Shown: positions 27,708 to 37,393, counted from the stretch's first letter. The stretch: 64,000 bases of DNA from an uncultured beta proteobacterium (GCA_903920695.1 CAIXNB010000075.1:1-64000); one strand, 5' to 3'. Notes: generated by a model from the letters alone, not told the origin. Made by a program: numbers and translations.

Positions 27708-29332
27708 TGTTTGCTCTCATCTGCATTGGGTAAAGTTTCGTTTGAAGGCGGCGTCACCGGCAGGACAACGCGGAACGTGGTGCCGACGCCGACCACGCTC
27801 TCAACGCTGATCCTGCCACCGTGCGCTTTGACAATGCCATAACTGACCGACAAGCCCAATCCCGTTCCCTTACCAACCTCTTTGGAGGTGAAGAACGGGT
27901 CAAAAATCCGCTGCAGGTTGGCCTGAGGAATGCCACAACCGGTATCGGTCACAAGCACCTCCACCATCGGCTCAAGCGCAGCGTCAGCCTTGGCGGTGGG
28001 CGCAAGCGCGCGGCTTTGCACCGTGACCTGCCCCTTGCCCTCGATCGCCTGCTGGGCATTGACCAGCAAGTTCAGGATGACCTGTTTGACCAGGTCGGCA
28101 TCGCCCCAGGCCTGCGGCAGTGCCGGGTCAAGTTCGGTGGTGATTTCGACCTGTTGCAGCGACGCGGGCCGCTCGACAAAGCGCACCGTGTCCTCAATCA
28201 CCTGGTTCAGGTTATAAAACCCTTTGACCGGCACTTTTTCGCGCGCGAAATCGAGCAGGCGCTTGATGATGCTGGCGCAACGCTTGGTCTCGCGAATCAC
28301 CAGATCCAGATCCTCGGCGTCCTCGCTGCCCTCCGGCGCTTTCTTGCGCATCAACGAGGTAAAGGTCAGCACACCCGTGAGCGGATTGTTCAACTCATGC
28401 GCAATGCCGGAGGCCAGCACGCCGATCGACGCCAGTTTTTCACCCTGCGCCACCTCGGCCTTGGCCGCCAGCAATTCTTTGGTTCGATCCGCAACCTTGG
28501 TTTCCAGAGTCTGCACCAACTGCTCCATGGCGTGTCGCGACTCACCCAGCGCTGTGGTCATCTGATTGAAAGAGCCGGCAACGCGGCCAAATTCATCGTT
28601 GCTGCGCACCGGAATGGCGTGACCGAGTTCGCCCGAACTCACCTTGTCTGCCCCCGTGGCCAGATCCTTCAAGGGCAGGTAGATCAGGCGCTGCAGCAGG
28701 AAGCCGATGGTGAGCGCGAAAAGGATGATGAAACCAATCGACATGCCGATCACGTAAATGGCATGGGTGCGCAGCGACTGATCCATCTCGTCGAGGGAAT
28801 AGGCGACATCGACAATACCCAGCACCGACTGGTTGGCCCGATGCTCGTGGCAGGAGGCTGAGGAACAGGATGCCTCGTTGCGTATCGCGTGCATGGACCC
28901 GAGCACCCGGTGCCCGCCGGTGGTTTCGACAATCTTCCAGCGTTTGTCGTCCGGCACCCGCTGCAAGGGCTGACTGGTCTGATGGCAGCTGATGCAGGAG
29001 TCGTCTTTCTGGTCAACCGAGTAGCCAACCTCGGCCTTGTGATTGGAATGAATGATCGTGCCGTCCTTGCTGATGACACGGATGCGCTCAATGCCTTTTT
29101 GCTTGCCAATGTCCTCAATGATCTTTTCCACGATGTCGCGCTTGTTGACCAGCATCGTGTAGCGCGTACTGGCGACCACCATTTCAGAAATTTGGGTGAC
29201 ATGGCGGGCCACCACACTTTGCATGTCTTCCTGGCGTTGCTTGAGGATCAGCAGCGTGAAAAGAACCATCGCCGTCGACAAAACGATGATCAAAGACAGA
29301 CTGATTTTGAGCTTGAGACTATTTTTTGGCAT
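27704..29332 (-). CDS. Histidine kinase with heme-type periplasmic sensor domain
   Basis: 542 residues. TM1 is about 9-30, the periplasmic domain about 31-190, TM2 about 191-214, then HAMP and a HisKA/HATPase core (His 312 in ASGIAHELNNPL, NLLVNAQQA, DTGCGIP, GKGTGLGLS). The periplasmic domain contains CISCH (113-117), a canonical heme c site, and CSSASCH (156-162), a CX4CH variant, suggesting one or two covalently bound hemes that sense redox state or a gas. The ATG at 29332 was chosen because TM1 follows at once; the frame extends to 29398. It is paired with the sigma-54 activator. Confidence 0.9.
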   Translation of the reverse strand: MPKNSLKLKISLSLIIVLSTAMVLFTLLILKQRQEDMQSVVARHVTQISEMVVASTRYTMLVNKRDIVEKIIEDIGKQKGIERIRVISKDGTIIHSNHKAEVGYSVDQKDDSCISCHQTSQPLQRVPDDKRWKIVETTGGHRVLGSMHAIRNEASCSSASCHEHRANQSVLGIVDVAYSLDEMDQSLRTHAIYVIGMSIGFIILFALTIGFLLQRLIYLPLKDLATGADKVSSGELGHAIPVRSNDEFGRVAGSFNQMTTALGESRHAMEQLVQTLETKVADRTKELLAAKAEVAQGEKLASIGVLASGIAHELNNPLTGVLTFTSLMRKKAPEGSEDAEDLDLVIRETKRCASIIKRLLDFAREKVPVKGFYNLNQVIEDTVRFVERPASLQQVEITTELDPALPQAWGDADLVKQVILNLLVNAQQAIEGKGQVTVQSRALAPTAKADAALEPMVEVLVTDTGCGIPQANLQRIFDPFFTSKEVGKGTGLGLSVSYGIVKAHGGRISVESVVGVGTTFRVVLPVTPPSNETLPNADESKQ

Positions 29333-29403
29333 TTGGCGAGTCAACCCAGACTGCACTGCGCAGATTATGACATCGCCTTGGCGCTGGACTGGCCTCAACA
29401 GCC

Positions 29404-29877
29404 TCAGTTTGCACTGGATTGCGGTGCCATGCGCAAGGGAATCGTCACGGGTCCGTCGTTAACCAGATGGACCTGCATGGCAGCACCGAACTGCCCGGTC
29501 TGCACCTCGCCATGCAAGTGCCTGGCCTGCGCCACAAAATAGTCGTACAGACGGCGGCCCTCATCCGGCGCGGCGGCCGCTGTAAAACTTGGCCGATTGC
29601 CAGCAGACGCATCCGCTGCCAGTGTGAACTGACTCACCACCAGCAAGCCCCCAGCAGCGCCTTGGCCGTCGATGTCCTGCAGGCTGCGGTTCATCTTGCC
29701 GTGCGCATCGCAAAAGATACGCAGTTTGATGATCTTGGCCAACATCTTGTCGCTCTGGACCTCGCTATCACCACGCTCGGCGCACAGCAGCACCAGCAGC
29801 CCGGTGCCGATCTCACCCACGACCTGGGCATCAATCAGCACGCGCGCCTGCGTGACCCGTTGCAGCAGCGCAATCAT
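29404..29877 (-). CDS. dtd: D-aminoacyl-tRNA deacylase
   Basis: Frees tRNA from mischarged D-amino acids (and glycine from tRNA-Ala). The 157 residues begin [16 protein letters not shown] and contain the signature [17 protein letters not shown] and, near the C-terminus, [18 protein letters not shown] (the NxGPVT cross-subunit Gly-cisPro counterpart). The ATG at 29877 opens the conserved region. It lies 19 bases behind the CDF transporter gene and 71 bases ahead of the sensor kinase. Confidence 0.95.
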   Translation of the reverse strand: MIALLQRVTQARVLIDAQVVGEIGTGLLVLLCAERGDSEVQSDKMLAKIIKLRIFCDAHGKMNRSLQDIDGQGAAGGLLVVSQFTLAADASAGNRPSFTAAAAPDEGRRLYDYFVAQARHLHGEVQTGQFGAAMQVHLVNDGPVTIPLRMAPQSSAN

Positions 29878-29896
29878 GCGGGACCCCGGACTGAGG

Positions 29897-30814
29897 TCAT
29901 AACAGATCCCGCGGATCGTCAAAATGCGCTTCGACGTCGCTGGGCAGGAGCTGGATCGTGGCGCGCAGACCTGGCACCGCGCGCATCAGCGCCTGTTCGA
30001 CACTGGTGCGCACCGCAGCGGCCCGCCCCAGCGACCAATTTGCCGGCATATGCATGTGCAAATCAACAAAGCGCCGCTGCCCGGAGCGGCGTGTGTTTAC
30101 ATGATCGAAGCGAATGGTGTCATGGTCAAAAACTGCCAGTGTTTTCTGGATCTCGCGCAACACATCAGGCTCCACCGCTTCGTCCATCAGACCCTGCGAC
30201 GAACGCCACATCAGATGCGCGCCTTCCCAGAGAATGTTCAGCGCAACACCAATCGCCACCACCGGATCAAGCCAGAGCCAGCCAGTCATGGCCACGGCGG
30301 CAATGCCCACGACAACGCCAACCGAAGTCCAGACATCCGTCACCAGGTGCCGGGCATCGGCGTCCAATGCGATCGAGCGATGCGTTTTGGCAGCACTGAA
30401 CATAACCCAGGCCAGCAGGCCATTGAGCGCCGAACTGATCACGGACAAGGCCAAGCCCCAACCAACTTCCTGAATCGGCTGCGGGTCCAGTAACCGGTGG
30501 CCAGCGGCCCAGACAATGCCCGCAGCGGCGGCAATGATTAGGACCCCCTCGAAGCCGCTTGAAAAATACTCGGCCTTGTGGTGGCCGTAGGGGTGCTCCT
30601 CATCCGCCGGTCGCTGCGCGATGGTCACCATCATCAATGCAAAAATCGCGCTAGCCAGGTTCACCAGCGACTCCATCGCGTCCGACAGCAAGCCAACTGA
30701 GTCCGTGATATACCAAGCCAGAGTCTTGAGCGTGATGGTGATGAGAGCCACCATGATCGACGCCCACAGCAGGCGCGGCGGCGTCAGAACACGCGCTGGC
30801 AACAAACGCAGCAT
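29897..30814 (-). CDS. Cation diffusion facilitator family transporter
   Basis: A 305-residue inner-membrane proton/metal antiporter, of the family that exports Zn, Fe, Co, Cd or Mn. Six hydrophobic helices and the metal-site residues are seen: [12 protein letters not shown] in TM2 (a DxxxS site rather than HxxxD or DxxxD), [14 protein letters not shown] in the loop, [15 protein letters not shown] in TM5. The C-terminal domain is the cytoplasmic ferredoxin-like fold. It starts six bases after tyrS on the same strand. Metal specificity cannot be read from this. Confidence 0.9.
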   Translation of the reverse strand: MLRLLPARVLTPPRLLWASIMVALITITLKTLAWYITDSVGLLSDAMESLVNLASAIFALMMVTIAQRPADEEHPYGHHKAEYFSSGFEGVLIIAAAAGIVWAAGHRLLDPQPIQEVGWGLALSVISSALNGLLAWVMFSAAKTHRSIALDADARHLVTDVWTSVGVVVGIAAVAMTGWLWLDPVVAIGVALNILWEGAHLMWRSSQGLMDEAVEPDVLREIQKTLAVFDHDTIRFDHVNTRRSGQRRFVDLHMHMPANWSLGRAAAVRTSVEQALMRAVPGLRATIQLLPSDVEAHFDDPRDLL

Positions 30815-30820
30815 ACCGGG

Positions 30821-32065
30821 TTAGCCCAGCGTGACCCGGGCAAACTTACGCTTGCCAACCTGCAGCACATAACAGCCGGCGCCAAGCTTGAGGCCTTTGT
30901 CGCTGATGACGCTGGAATCGATGCGCACGCCGCCGCCATCGACCAGACGGTTACCCTCGCCCGTCGATGCGGCCAGCCCGGCCATTTTGAGCAAGGCACC
31001 GATACCCAGCGGCACACCGCCTTCCCCTAACAAAACTGAAACTTCGGCAATCTCGTCGGGCACGCCACCCCGACTGCGATTGATAAAGTCCTGCTCAGCC
31101 GCGTCCGCCGCCGCCGCTGAGTGAAAGCGCGCGGCAATTTCCTTGGCTAGCGCCACTTTGGCTTCTTTCGGATTGGCGCCAGCCTCGACGTCAGCCTTCA
31201 GGGCCGCAATATGGGCTTCACTCTTGAAACTCAGCAAGGTGTACCAGCGCCACATCAGCGTATCCGAGATACTCAGCACCTTGGCAAACATGGTGTTGGC
31301 GTCTTCGGAAATCCCGATGTAGTTATTCTTGCTTTTGGACATCTTTTCGACCCCGTCCAGCCCTTCAAGCAGCGGCATGGTCAGGATGCACTGAGGCTCC
31401 TGGCCGTATTCGGCCTGCAGGTGCCGTCCCATCAGCAGATTGAACTTCTGGTCGGTGCCGCCGAGTTCCAAGTCGCTCCTGAGCGCCACGCTGTCATAGC
31501 CCTGCATCAGCGGGTACAAGAACTCATGCACGCTGATCGACTGGCCGGCCTTGAAACGATCATGGAAATCATTGCGCTCCATCATGCGCGCCACCGTGTA
31601 GCGTGCGGCCAATTCGATCATGCCGCGCGAACCCAGGGTATCGCCCCACTCGCTGTTGTAGCGAATCTCGGTTTTCGACGGATCGAGCACCATGGAGGCC
31701 TGGCGGTAGTAAGTCTGCGCGTTGACCTCGATCTGCTCGCGCGTCAGCGGCGGGCGCGTGCTGTTGCGCCCGGATGGGTCACCAATCAGAGTGGTGAAGT
31801 CGCCGATCAGGAAGATGACCGTATGGCCCAGGTCCTGCAGTTGACGCATCTTGTTGAGCACCACGGTGTGCCCGATGTGGATATCCGGCGCGGTAGGGTC
31901 CAGCCCCAGTTTGATGCGCAGCGGCGTACCGATGGCCTCCGAGCGCGCCAACTTGCGGACCCAGTCATCCTGCGGAATCAGCTCTTCACAGCCCCGCAAC
32001 GAGACGGCCAGCGCCTCCCGAACACGGTCGGTTACAGGAAACTCGGGAGCCAAGGCTTGATTCAT
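30821..32065 (-). CDS. tyrS: Tyrosyl-tRNA synthetase
   Basis: Charges tRNA-Tyr. The 414 residues show the class I signatures DIHIGHTVVLNK (HIGH) and EKMSKSKNN (KMSKS), the tyrosine pocket LGGTDQKFNLLMGR, and a C-terminal S4-type RNA-binding domain. It is read divergently from the M23 peptidase gene. The 92-base gap between them should hold both promoters, but I see no strong hexamer pair. Confidence 0.96.
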   Translation of the reverse strand: MNQALAPEFPVTDRVREALAVSLRGCEELIPQDDWVRKLARSEAIGTPLRIKLGLDPTAPDIHIGHTVVLNKMRQLQDLGHTVIFLIGDFTTLIGDPSGRNSTRPPLTREQIEVNAQTYYRQASMVLDPSKTEIRYNSEWGDTLGSRGMIELAARYTVARMMERNDFHDRFKAGQSISVHEFLYPLMQGYDSVALRSDLELGGTDQKFNLLMGRHLQAEYGQEPQCILTMPLLEGLDGVEKMSKSKNNYIGISEDANTMFAKVLSISDTLMWRWYTLLSFKSEAHIAALKADVEAGANPKEAKVALAKEIAARFHSAAAADAAEQDFINRSRGGVPDEIAEVSVLLGEGGVPLGIGALLKMAGLAASTGEGNRLVDGGGVRIDSSVISDKGLKLGAGCYVLQVGKRKFARVTLG

Positions 32066-32157
32066 AAGGGTTTTTCTCTATGGGACGGGATGCGACGAAG
32101 TTATACTCTGCTACTTCTCAAGCGGCCGATTTTAATTCGAGCGTCTGAGCAATCTCT

Positions 32158-33588
32158 TTGTCTGTTCGGTTGACCACTAATCAACCCTCATCTGGAAGCT
32201 ATTTTTTGACCAACAGCCTTGTTGCCGCCGGAAACGCGTTACTCGCTTTCTCCCGCCGCACCATTAAACAATATCCCCAGCAAATCAGCGCCGTCATCGC
32301 CGCTGTCATGCTGGGTGCCGGCGGCGGTGCTCTTGCCGTAGCCGCGCTGGCGCCCGATGCGTCGGATTTACCGGTGCATCAGGTTCTGGAGGCGGTCACC
32401 GCCTCCACCGTGACGATGCCCGCTGATCTAGACGTCCAGTCCTTCAAGCTGTTCCGCTCCGACATCACACGCTCGACCGACACCGCCGACACCTTGCTCA
32501 GCCGCCTGGGCGTGGATGACGCGTCGGCCGCCGCATTTCTGCGCACTGACGCAATCGCCCGTTTGCTGCTTGGACGCAGCGGCCGCAGCGTCACCATAGA
32601 AACCGGTAGCAACAACAGCCTGCACAAACTCAGCGCTCGCTGGACTGCAGACAACGACGGCAACTTCAAACGCCTGATCATAGAGAAGACTGCGCAAGGT
32701 TTTCAATCACGCCTTGAGACCGCACCCTTGACGGCATCGAACCGGCTTGCCAGCGGCACCATCCAGACCTCGCTGTTCGCTGCCACCGACGAAGCCAAAA
32801 TCCCGGATGCCGTTGCCACTCAGCTAGCCGAGATCTTCGCCAGCAATATCGACTTCCACCGCGCGTTGCGCAAGGGTGATCGCTTTTCGGTCGTCTATGA
32901 AACCCTTGAAGGCGACGGCGAACCGCTGCGCGCCGGACGCGTGCTGAGCGCCGAATTCGTCAATGGCGGCAAAGCCTTCCAAGCTATGTGGTTCCAGGAG
33001 CCGCTGGCAGGCGCCGCCGCCACAACCACGGCCCAGTCCGGCAACAAGGGCGGTTACTACACGCTCGATGGTCAAAGCCTGCGCCGCGCCTTCCTGGCCT
33101 CGCCGATGGAATTTTCCAGAATCACCAGCGGCTTCAAGATGCGCATGCATCCGATCCTGCAGACCCTGCGCGCCCATCAGGGCGTCGACTACGGCGCACC
33201 AACCGGAACAGCGGTCCGTAGCGTGGGCGACGGCGTGGTTGAGTTCGCCGGTGTTCAAAACGGCTACGGTAACGTAATCATCCTGAAGCATCGCAACAAC
33301 TACAACACGGTGTACGCCCACCTGAGCCGCATCAATGTGCGCAAAGGCCAGAGCGTGAACCAGGGTCAGAATATCGGCGCCGTAGGTGCGACCGGCTGGG
33401 CCACCGGCCCTCATCTGCATTTTGAATTCCGCGTTAACGGCGTCTACCGTGACCCAATCACCATCGCCCGTCAGAGCGAGTCGGTGCCGGTTTCAGCCGG
33501 TGCCAAACCGATTTTCAGCAAGCTCGCCGCTGAGAATCGCGTCGCCCTCGCCGCCGCCGCCCTGGTGCAGCAGACCAGCGCCCAATAG
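32158..33588 (+). CDS. M23 family metallopeptidase (LytM/NlpD-like)
   Basis: A 476-residue envelope protein: one N-terminal membrane helix (ISAVIAAVMLGAGGGALAVAAL), a periplasmic linker and OapA-like region, and a C-terminal M23 peptidase domain with HxxxxxxxD in HQGVDYGAPTGT and HLHFEF, the zinc-binding residues of lysostaphin-type endopeptidases. It probably cuts peptide cross-links in peptidoglycan. There is no ATG before the conserved part. A TTG at 32158 gives the full frame, and a TTG at 32206 with GGAAG upstream is a good alternative. anmK follows 26 bases later. Confidence 0.88.
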   Translation: MSVRLTTNQPSSGSYFLTNSLVAAGNALLAFSRRTIKQYPQQISAVIAAVMLGAGGGALAVAALAPDASDLPVHQVLEAVTASTVTMPADLDVQSFKLFRSDITRSTDTADTLLSRLGVDDASAAAFLRTDAIARLLLGRSGRSVTIETGSNNSLHKLSARWTADNDGNFKRLIIEKTAQGFQSRLETAPLTASNRLASGTIQTSLFAATDEAKIPDAVATQLAEIFASNIDFHRALRKGDRFSVVYETLEGDGEPLRAGRVLSAEFVNGGKAFQAMWFQEPLAGAAATTTAQSGNKGGYYTLDGQSLRRAFLASPMEFSRITSGFKMRMHPILQTLRAHQGVDYGAPTGTAVRSVGDGVVEFAGVQNGYGNVIILKHRNNYNTVYAHLSRINVRKGQSVNQGQNIGAVGATGWATGPHLHFEFRVNGVYRDPITIARQSESVPVSAGAKPIFSKLAAENRVALAAAALVQQTSAQ

Positions 33589-33614
33589 TCCGTCGGGTAA
33601 AAGGCACGACACAC

Positions 33615-34733
33615 GTGTCTGAGCTCTATCTCGGCCTGATGTCCGGCACCTCCCTCGCCGGCGTAGACGGGGTCCTGGCAGATTTGTCCACCACACCGCT
33701 GACAGTACTGTCCCACGCCAGCGCCCCTCTGTCGGCGCCCCTGACGCAGGAACTGCTGGCGCTCAACAGTCCGGGCGGCGTCAATGAGTTGCATCGCGGC
33801 GCACTGGCCGCCAATGCCCTGGTGCATATCTACGCGCAAGTGGTTGCTCACCTGCTTGAAAAGTCTGGAGTCGCCAAGGCAGCCGTCAACGCTATCGGTG
33901 CGCACGGCCAAACCGTGCGGCACCGACCCCAATTCTTCGACGGCACGGGCTATAGCCTGCAACTCAACAATCCGGCACTGCTGGCGGAACTGACAGGCAT
34001 CACCACGGTCGCGGACTTTCGCAGTCGCGATGTCGCCGCCGGTGGCCAGGGTGCGCCACTGGTGCCGGCCTTTCACCAATCGGTATTTGGGCGGCCAGGG
34101 TACACTGTGGCAACGCTCAACATCGGCGGCATTTCGAACCTCACGGTACTGGGCCCTGCGATGGCCGATGATGTGTTGGGCTTCGATTGCGGCCCCGGCA
34201 ATGCTTTGATGGACGCCTGGTGTCAGCGCCACCTCGGAGCGCCCTTTGACGCCGACGGAGCCTGGGCCGCAGCAGGGCAGGTATCGGTCGAACTTTTGGC
34301 AAGCCTGCTGGCCGAGCCCTACTTTGCCGTCGCGGCGCCGAAGAGCACCGGGCGCGACCTCTTCAACGCGGAGTGGCTGGCCGCCAAACTTGAAAACTTC
34401 CAGTCACTGGAGCCGGTCGATGTACAGGCGACCTTGACGGAACTAACCGCCAGCAGTTGCACCGCCAGCCTGAATCGCTACGGCATGCAGAGTCAGAAAC
34501 TGATCGTATGTGGCGGCGGTGCCTTCAATGCTGAACTGATGCGCCGGTTGCAGGCCCATCTGCCCGGTGTGCGGGTCAATTCCTCGCAGGCCCATGGCCT
34601 GCCGCCCTTGCAGGTGGAAGCTACGGCATTCGCCTGGCTGGCAAGGCAAGCTTTATTGCGCCAGACCGGTAGCCTGAAAAAAGTAACGGGCGCCAAAGGC
34701 GCCCGCATACTCGGTGCAATCTACCCCGCCTGA
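33615..34733 (+). CDS. anmK: Anhydro-N-acetylmuramic acid kinase
   Basis: Phosphorylates 1,6-anhydroMurNAc while opening the anhydro ring, a step of peptidoglycan recycling. The 372 residues open with YLGLMSGTSLAGVDGVLADL (the ATP-binding MSGTSxDGxD motif, here with Ala for the usual Asp at one position), then GAHGQTVRHRP, ADFRSRDVAAGGQGAPLVPAF and DCGPGNALMD. The start is GTG. It pairs functionally with the lytic transglycosylase at 7.8 kb and lies behind an M23 peptidase gene, a small wall-turnover operon. The residue change in the first motif deserves a check. Confidence 0.94.
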   Translation: MSELYLGLMSGTSLAGVDGVLADLSTTPLTVLSHASAPLSAPLTQELLALNSPGGVNELHRGALAANALVHIYAQVVAHLLEKSGVAKAAVNAIGAHGQTVRHRPQFFDGTGYSLQLNNPALLAELTGITTVADFRSRDVAAGGQGAPLVPAFHQSVFGRPGYTVATLNIGGISNLTVLGPAMADDVLGFDCGPGNALMDAWCQRHLGAPFDADGAWAAAGQVSVELLASLLAEPYFAVAAPKSTGRDLFNAEWLAAKLENFQSLEPVDVQATLTELTASSCTASLNRYGMQSQKLIVCGGGAFNAELMRRLQAHLPGVRVNSSQAHGLPPLQVEATAFAWLARQALLRQTGSLKKVTGAKGARILGAIYPA

Positions 34734-34765
34734 CGTCAGGCGCGGGTCTTGCACCTCGACTCAGA

Positions 34766-35128
34766 TCAGGAGAAACTCGAACCACAACCGCAGGTTGTGG
34801 TGGCATTCGGGTTCTTGATGACAAACTGCGCACCCTGCAGATCTTCCTTGTAGTCGATCTCGGCACCAACCAGGTACTGGTAACTCATGGCATCGATCAA
34901 CAAAGAGACGCCGTTCTTGGTCATGGTCGTGTCGTCTTCATTGGTGATTTCATCGAAGGTGAAACCATACTGAAACCCCGAGCAGCCGCCACCTTGCACG
35001 AAAACGCGCAACTTCAGGTCGGGGTTACCCTCTTCGGCAATCAGGTCCGCCACTTTCGCGGCCGCACTGTCCGTGAAGATGATGGGATCGGGCATTTCAG
35101 TCACAACGGACTCTGCAACAGCACTCAT
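34766..35128 (-). CDS. erpA: Iron-sulfur cluster insertion protein ErpA
   Basis: An A-type Fe-S carrier that delivers clusters to target enzymes. 120 residues with the three conserved cysteines: one in [12 protein letters not shown] and two in the C-terminal TTCGCGSSF. The ATG at 35128 has AGGAGT upstream and gives the usual length. It is downstream of rplM-rpsI on the same strand, a common betaproteobacterial order. Many iron-sulfur clients are expected, including the serine dehydratase and TtcA of this window. Confidence 0.94.
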   Translation of the reverse strand: MSAVAESVVTEMPDPIIFTDSAAAKVADLIAEEGNPDLKLRVFVQGGGCSGFQYGFTFDEITNEDDTTMTKNGVSLLIDAMSYQYLVGAEIDYKEDLQGAQFVIKNPNATTTCGCGSSFS

Positions 35129-35373
35129 GGCTACTCCTGGATGTTTGGAAACAAAGCTGGCTCCGGTGCGGTAGCTGCGGCCTGTCTCCTGCGTTTTCAA
35201 TATCAATAACGTAATACTACAGCAATTCGCTCAGGAATTCAGCAAAATAGCATTTGCCGCTGATGCTGTGGGGGCTTTGCCTTGCCTTCCCGCCCAAAAT
35301 GCAAACAGCCACCGGAACCTGCATCCCGATGGCCGTTGTCTGGCAGCAAGGGCCAGCGCAATTTCTGGCGAAA

Positions 35374-35766
35374 TTAGCGCTTGCTGAACTGCTTGCGACG
35401 ACGCGCGCCGTGGAAGCCGACCTTCTTGCGTTCGACTTCGCGGGCATCGCGGGTCACGAAACCGGCTTTACTCAGCTCGGACTTGAGCGTTGCATCGTAG
35501 TCAATCAGGGCACGCGTAATGCCGTGGCGCACAGCGCCAGCCTGACCGGACTCACCACCACCAGCGACATTGACCATAATGTCAAACGTCTGGGCGTGGT
35601 TCGTCAAAAACAGCGGCTGCTTGCAGATCATGATCGAGGTTTGACGACCGAAGAATTTTTCGATGTCTTTGCCGTTCACGACGATTTGGCCGGAGCCCTT
35701 TTTCAGGAAAACACGGGCGACGCTGGATTTGCGACGGCCGGTACCATTGTTCCATTCACCAATCAT
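35374..35766 (-). CDS. rpsI: 30S ribosomal protein S9
   Basis: 130 residues, full length: starts [19 protein letters not shown] and ends with the basic tail [16 protein letters not shown] that reaches the P site. It follows rplM by 10 bases on the same strand, the universal rplM-rpsI operon. The 245 bases between its stop and erpA hold no gene I can support. Confidence 0.98.
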   Translation of the reverse strand: MIGEWNNGTGRRKSSVARVFLKKGSGQIVVNGKDIEKFFGRQTSIMICKQPLFLTNHAQTFDIMVNVAGGGESGQAGAVRHGITRALIDYDATLKSELSKAGFVTRDAREVERKKVGFHGARRRKQFSKR

Positions 35767-35776
35767 TCAAGGCTCC

Positions 35777-36208
35777 TTAAAGTTCCAACACTTTGGGTTG
35801 CTGGGCAGTGTGCGGGTGCTCAGCACCACCGTACACCTTGAGCTTCTTGATCATGGCGTAGCCAAGCGGGCCCTTGGGCAGCATGCCCTTGACGGCTTTT
35901 TCCAAAGCGCGGCCCGGATGCTTGGCTTGCATGTCACGGAAGTTGGTGGCAGTAATCCCGCCGGGGTAACCCGAATGACGGTAGTACACCTTGTCAATCG
36001 ACTTGGCGCCGGTGACGCGCAACTGGGCTGCATTGATGATGACAATGAAGTCACCGGTATCGACGTGAGGCGTATAAATGGCCTTGTGTTTGCCGCGCAA
36101 ACGGAGAGCAACTTCGCTGGCTACTCGTCCGAGGACCTTGTCGGTCGCGTCAATCACAAACCACTCGTGCACCACGTCAGCGGGTTTTGCGCTGAAAGTT
36201 TTGGTCAT
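35777..36208 (-). CDS. rplM: 50S ribosomal protein L13
   Basis: 143 residues: [20 protein letters not shown] at the start, then [28 protein letters not shown] and the [20 protein letters not shown] block that defines L13. First gene of the rplM-rpsI operon. A TATAAT -10 element lies about 122 bases upstream on the same strand. Confidence 0.98.
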   Translation of the reverse strand: MTKTFSAKPADVVHEWFVIDATDKVLGRVASEVALRLRGKHKAIYTPHVDTGDFIVIINAAQLRVTGAKSIDKVYYRHSGYPGGITATNFRDMQAKHPGRALEKAVKGMLPKGPLGYAMIKKLKVYGGAEHPHTAQQPKVLEL

Positions 36209-36329
36209 GAGTTTTCTCTTTTACGAGGGTTTGGCGGGCTCTTTTCCACGGTCGGCGTTCCTCTAACGGGAATCTCTTAGGTGGGGACAGGCTTCGCCGC
36301 GGAGCCACAAAAGCGCTGCGAAGCCGAGC

Positions 36330-36335
36330 ATTATA
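36330..36335 (-). promoter_or_regulatory. Probable -10 element of the rplM-rpsI promoter
   Basis: On the minus strand the sequence reads TTTCGTATAATGCTCG, with a perfect TATAAT. No convincing -35 hexamer is seen at 16-18 bases. The resulting leader of about 115 bases would precede rplM. The divergent rlmJ start is at 36437, so this gap serves both. Confidence 0.5.
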
Positions 36336-36436
36336 CGAAATTTCGGCTACGGCATCCGTGCGGCCTGAGCGCAATCAACCCGACCCCTGGCGCAAGAGAA
36401 AGCGCGAAGCCGGATTTTGGCGGTTACCATGCTGGG

Positions 36437-37393
36437 ATGTTCAGTTACCGCCACGCCTTCCACGCCGGCAACCACGCCGATGTGCTCAAACACACGGTGT
36501 TGATTGCTATTCTGCGTCATCTGCGACAAAAAGATACGGCGCTCACCGTGTTCGACACCCACGCCGGGGCCGGTTTGTACCGGCTTGATGGCGACTATGC
36601 CGAGACCAGCGGCGAAGCCGCCAACGGCCTTTTGCGCCTGCTGGCCGAAAAAGACAAGCTCCTGGGCGCTGCCGCCAAGGCGCAGCCCGGCGCCAAGCCG
36701 ACAGCAGCGTCCAAGGCCTTCGCCGCCGGTCTGGCGCCACTGCTGCAGGATTATCTGGAACTGGTCGCCGGTTTCAACAAGATGGACAGCCACCGCATCT
36801 ATCCCGGCTCGCCCTTCATCATCCAGAGTCTGCTGGGCGAGCGCGACAAGCTCAAGCTGTTCGAGTTGCACCCGACCGACGCCAAAACGCTGTCGGCCAA
36901 TATTGCCCAACTGGAAGCCGGGCGCCAGGTGGCGGTGCTATGCGAGGACGGGTTCGAAGGCGTGAAAAAATTCCTGCCACCACCGTCGCGCCGCGCCCTG
37001 CTGCTGTGCGACCCGAGCTACGAGATCAAGACCGACTATGCCCGCGTGGTGGCAATGATCGCGGATTCAATGCTGCGCTTTGCCACCGGCACCTATGTTG
37101 TCTGGTACCCCCTGATTCCGCGACCTGAAGCGCACGACGTGCCGCGCAAGCTCAAAACCCTGGCGACCAAAGCAGGTAAAAGCTGGCTCAACGCAACGCT
37201 AACCGTGAAGTCCAGCAAGTTGACTGCGGATGAAGCCGGTGAGGTGATCCGCCCGGGCCTGCCCGCCAGCGGCATGTTCATCATCAATCCGCCGCATACG
37301 CTCAAGGCCGCGCTCCAGTTGGCGCTGCCCCAATTGGTCAGCCTGCTGGAGCAGGACCCGCATGCGGCCTTCACGGTCGACTCCGGGGGTTGA
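36437..37393 (+). CDS. rlmJ: 23S rRNA (adenine(2030)-N(6))-methyltransferase RlmJ
   Basis: 318 residues, matching RlmJ/ComJ-type methyltransferases: N-terminus MFSYRHAFHAGNHADVLKHT, SAM motif VFDTHAGAGLYRL, catalytic DPSYE (DPPY variant) and a C-terminal GMFIINPP. It methylates A2030 of 23S rRNA. An insertion rich in Ala/Lys around residues 75-95 makes it slightly longer than the 280 residues of E. coli. The ATG at 36437 begins the conserved sequence. Confidence 0.92.
   Translation: MFSYRHAFHAGNHADVLKHTVLIAILRHLRQKDTALTVFDTHAGAGLYRLDGDYAETSGEAANGLLRLLAEKDKLLGAAAKAQPGAKPTAASKAFAAGLAPLLQDYLELVAGFNKMDSHRIYPGSPFIIQSLLGERDKLKLFELHPTDAKTLSANIAQLEAGRQVAVLCEDGFEGVKKFLPPPSRRALLLCDPSYEIKTDYARVVAMIADSMLRFATGTYVVWYPLIPRPEAHDVPRKLKTLATKAGKSWLNATLTVKSSKLTADEAGEVIRPGLPASGMFIINPPHTLKAALQLALPQLVSLLEQDPHAAFTVDSGG

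Noticed and set aside
34685..34706. GGGCGCC-AAA-GGCGCCC hairpin at the end of anmK
   Set aside because: It lies inside the coding frame and has no T-tract, so it is not supported as a terminator.
35217..35447. Small minus-strand frame downstream of rpsI
   Set aside because: It overlaps rpsI in another frame and has no family pattern or ribosome site.
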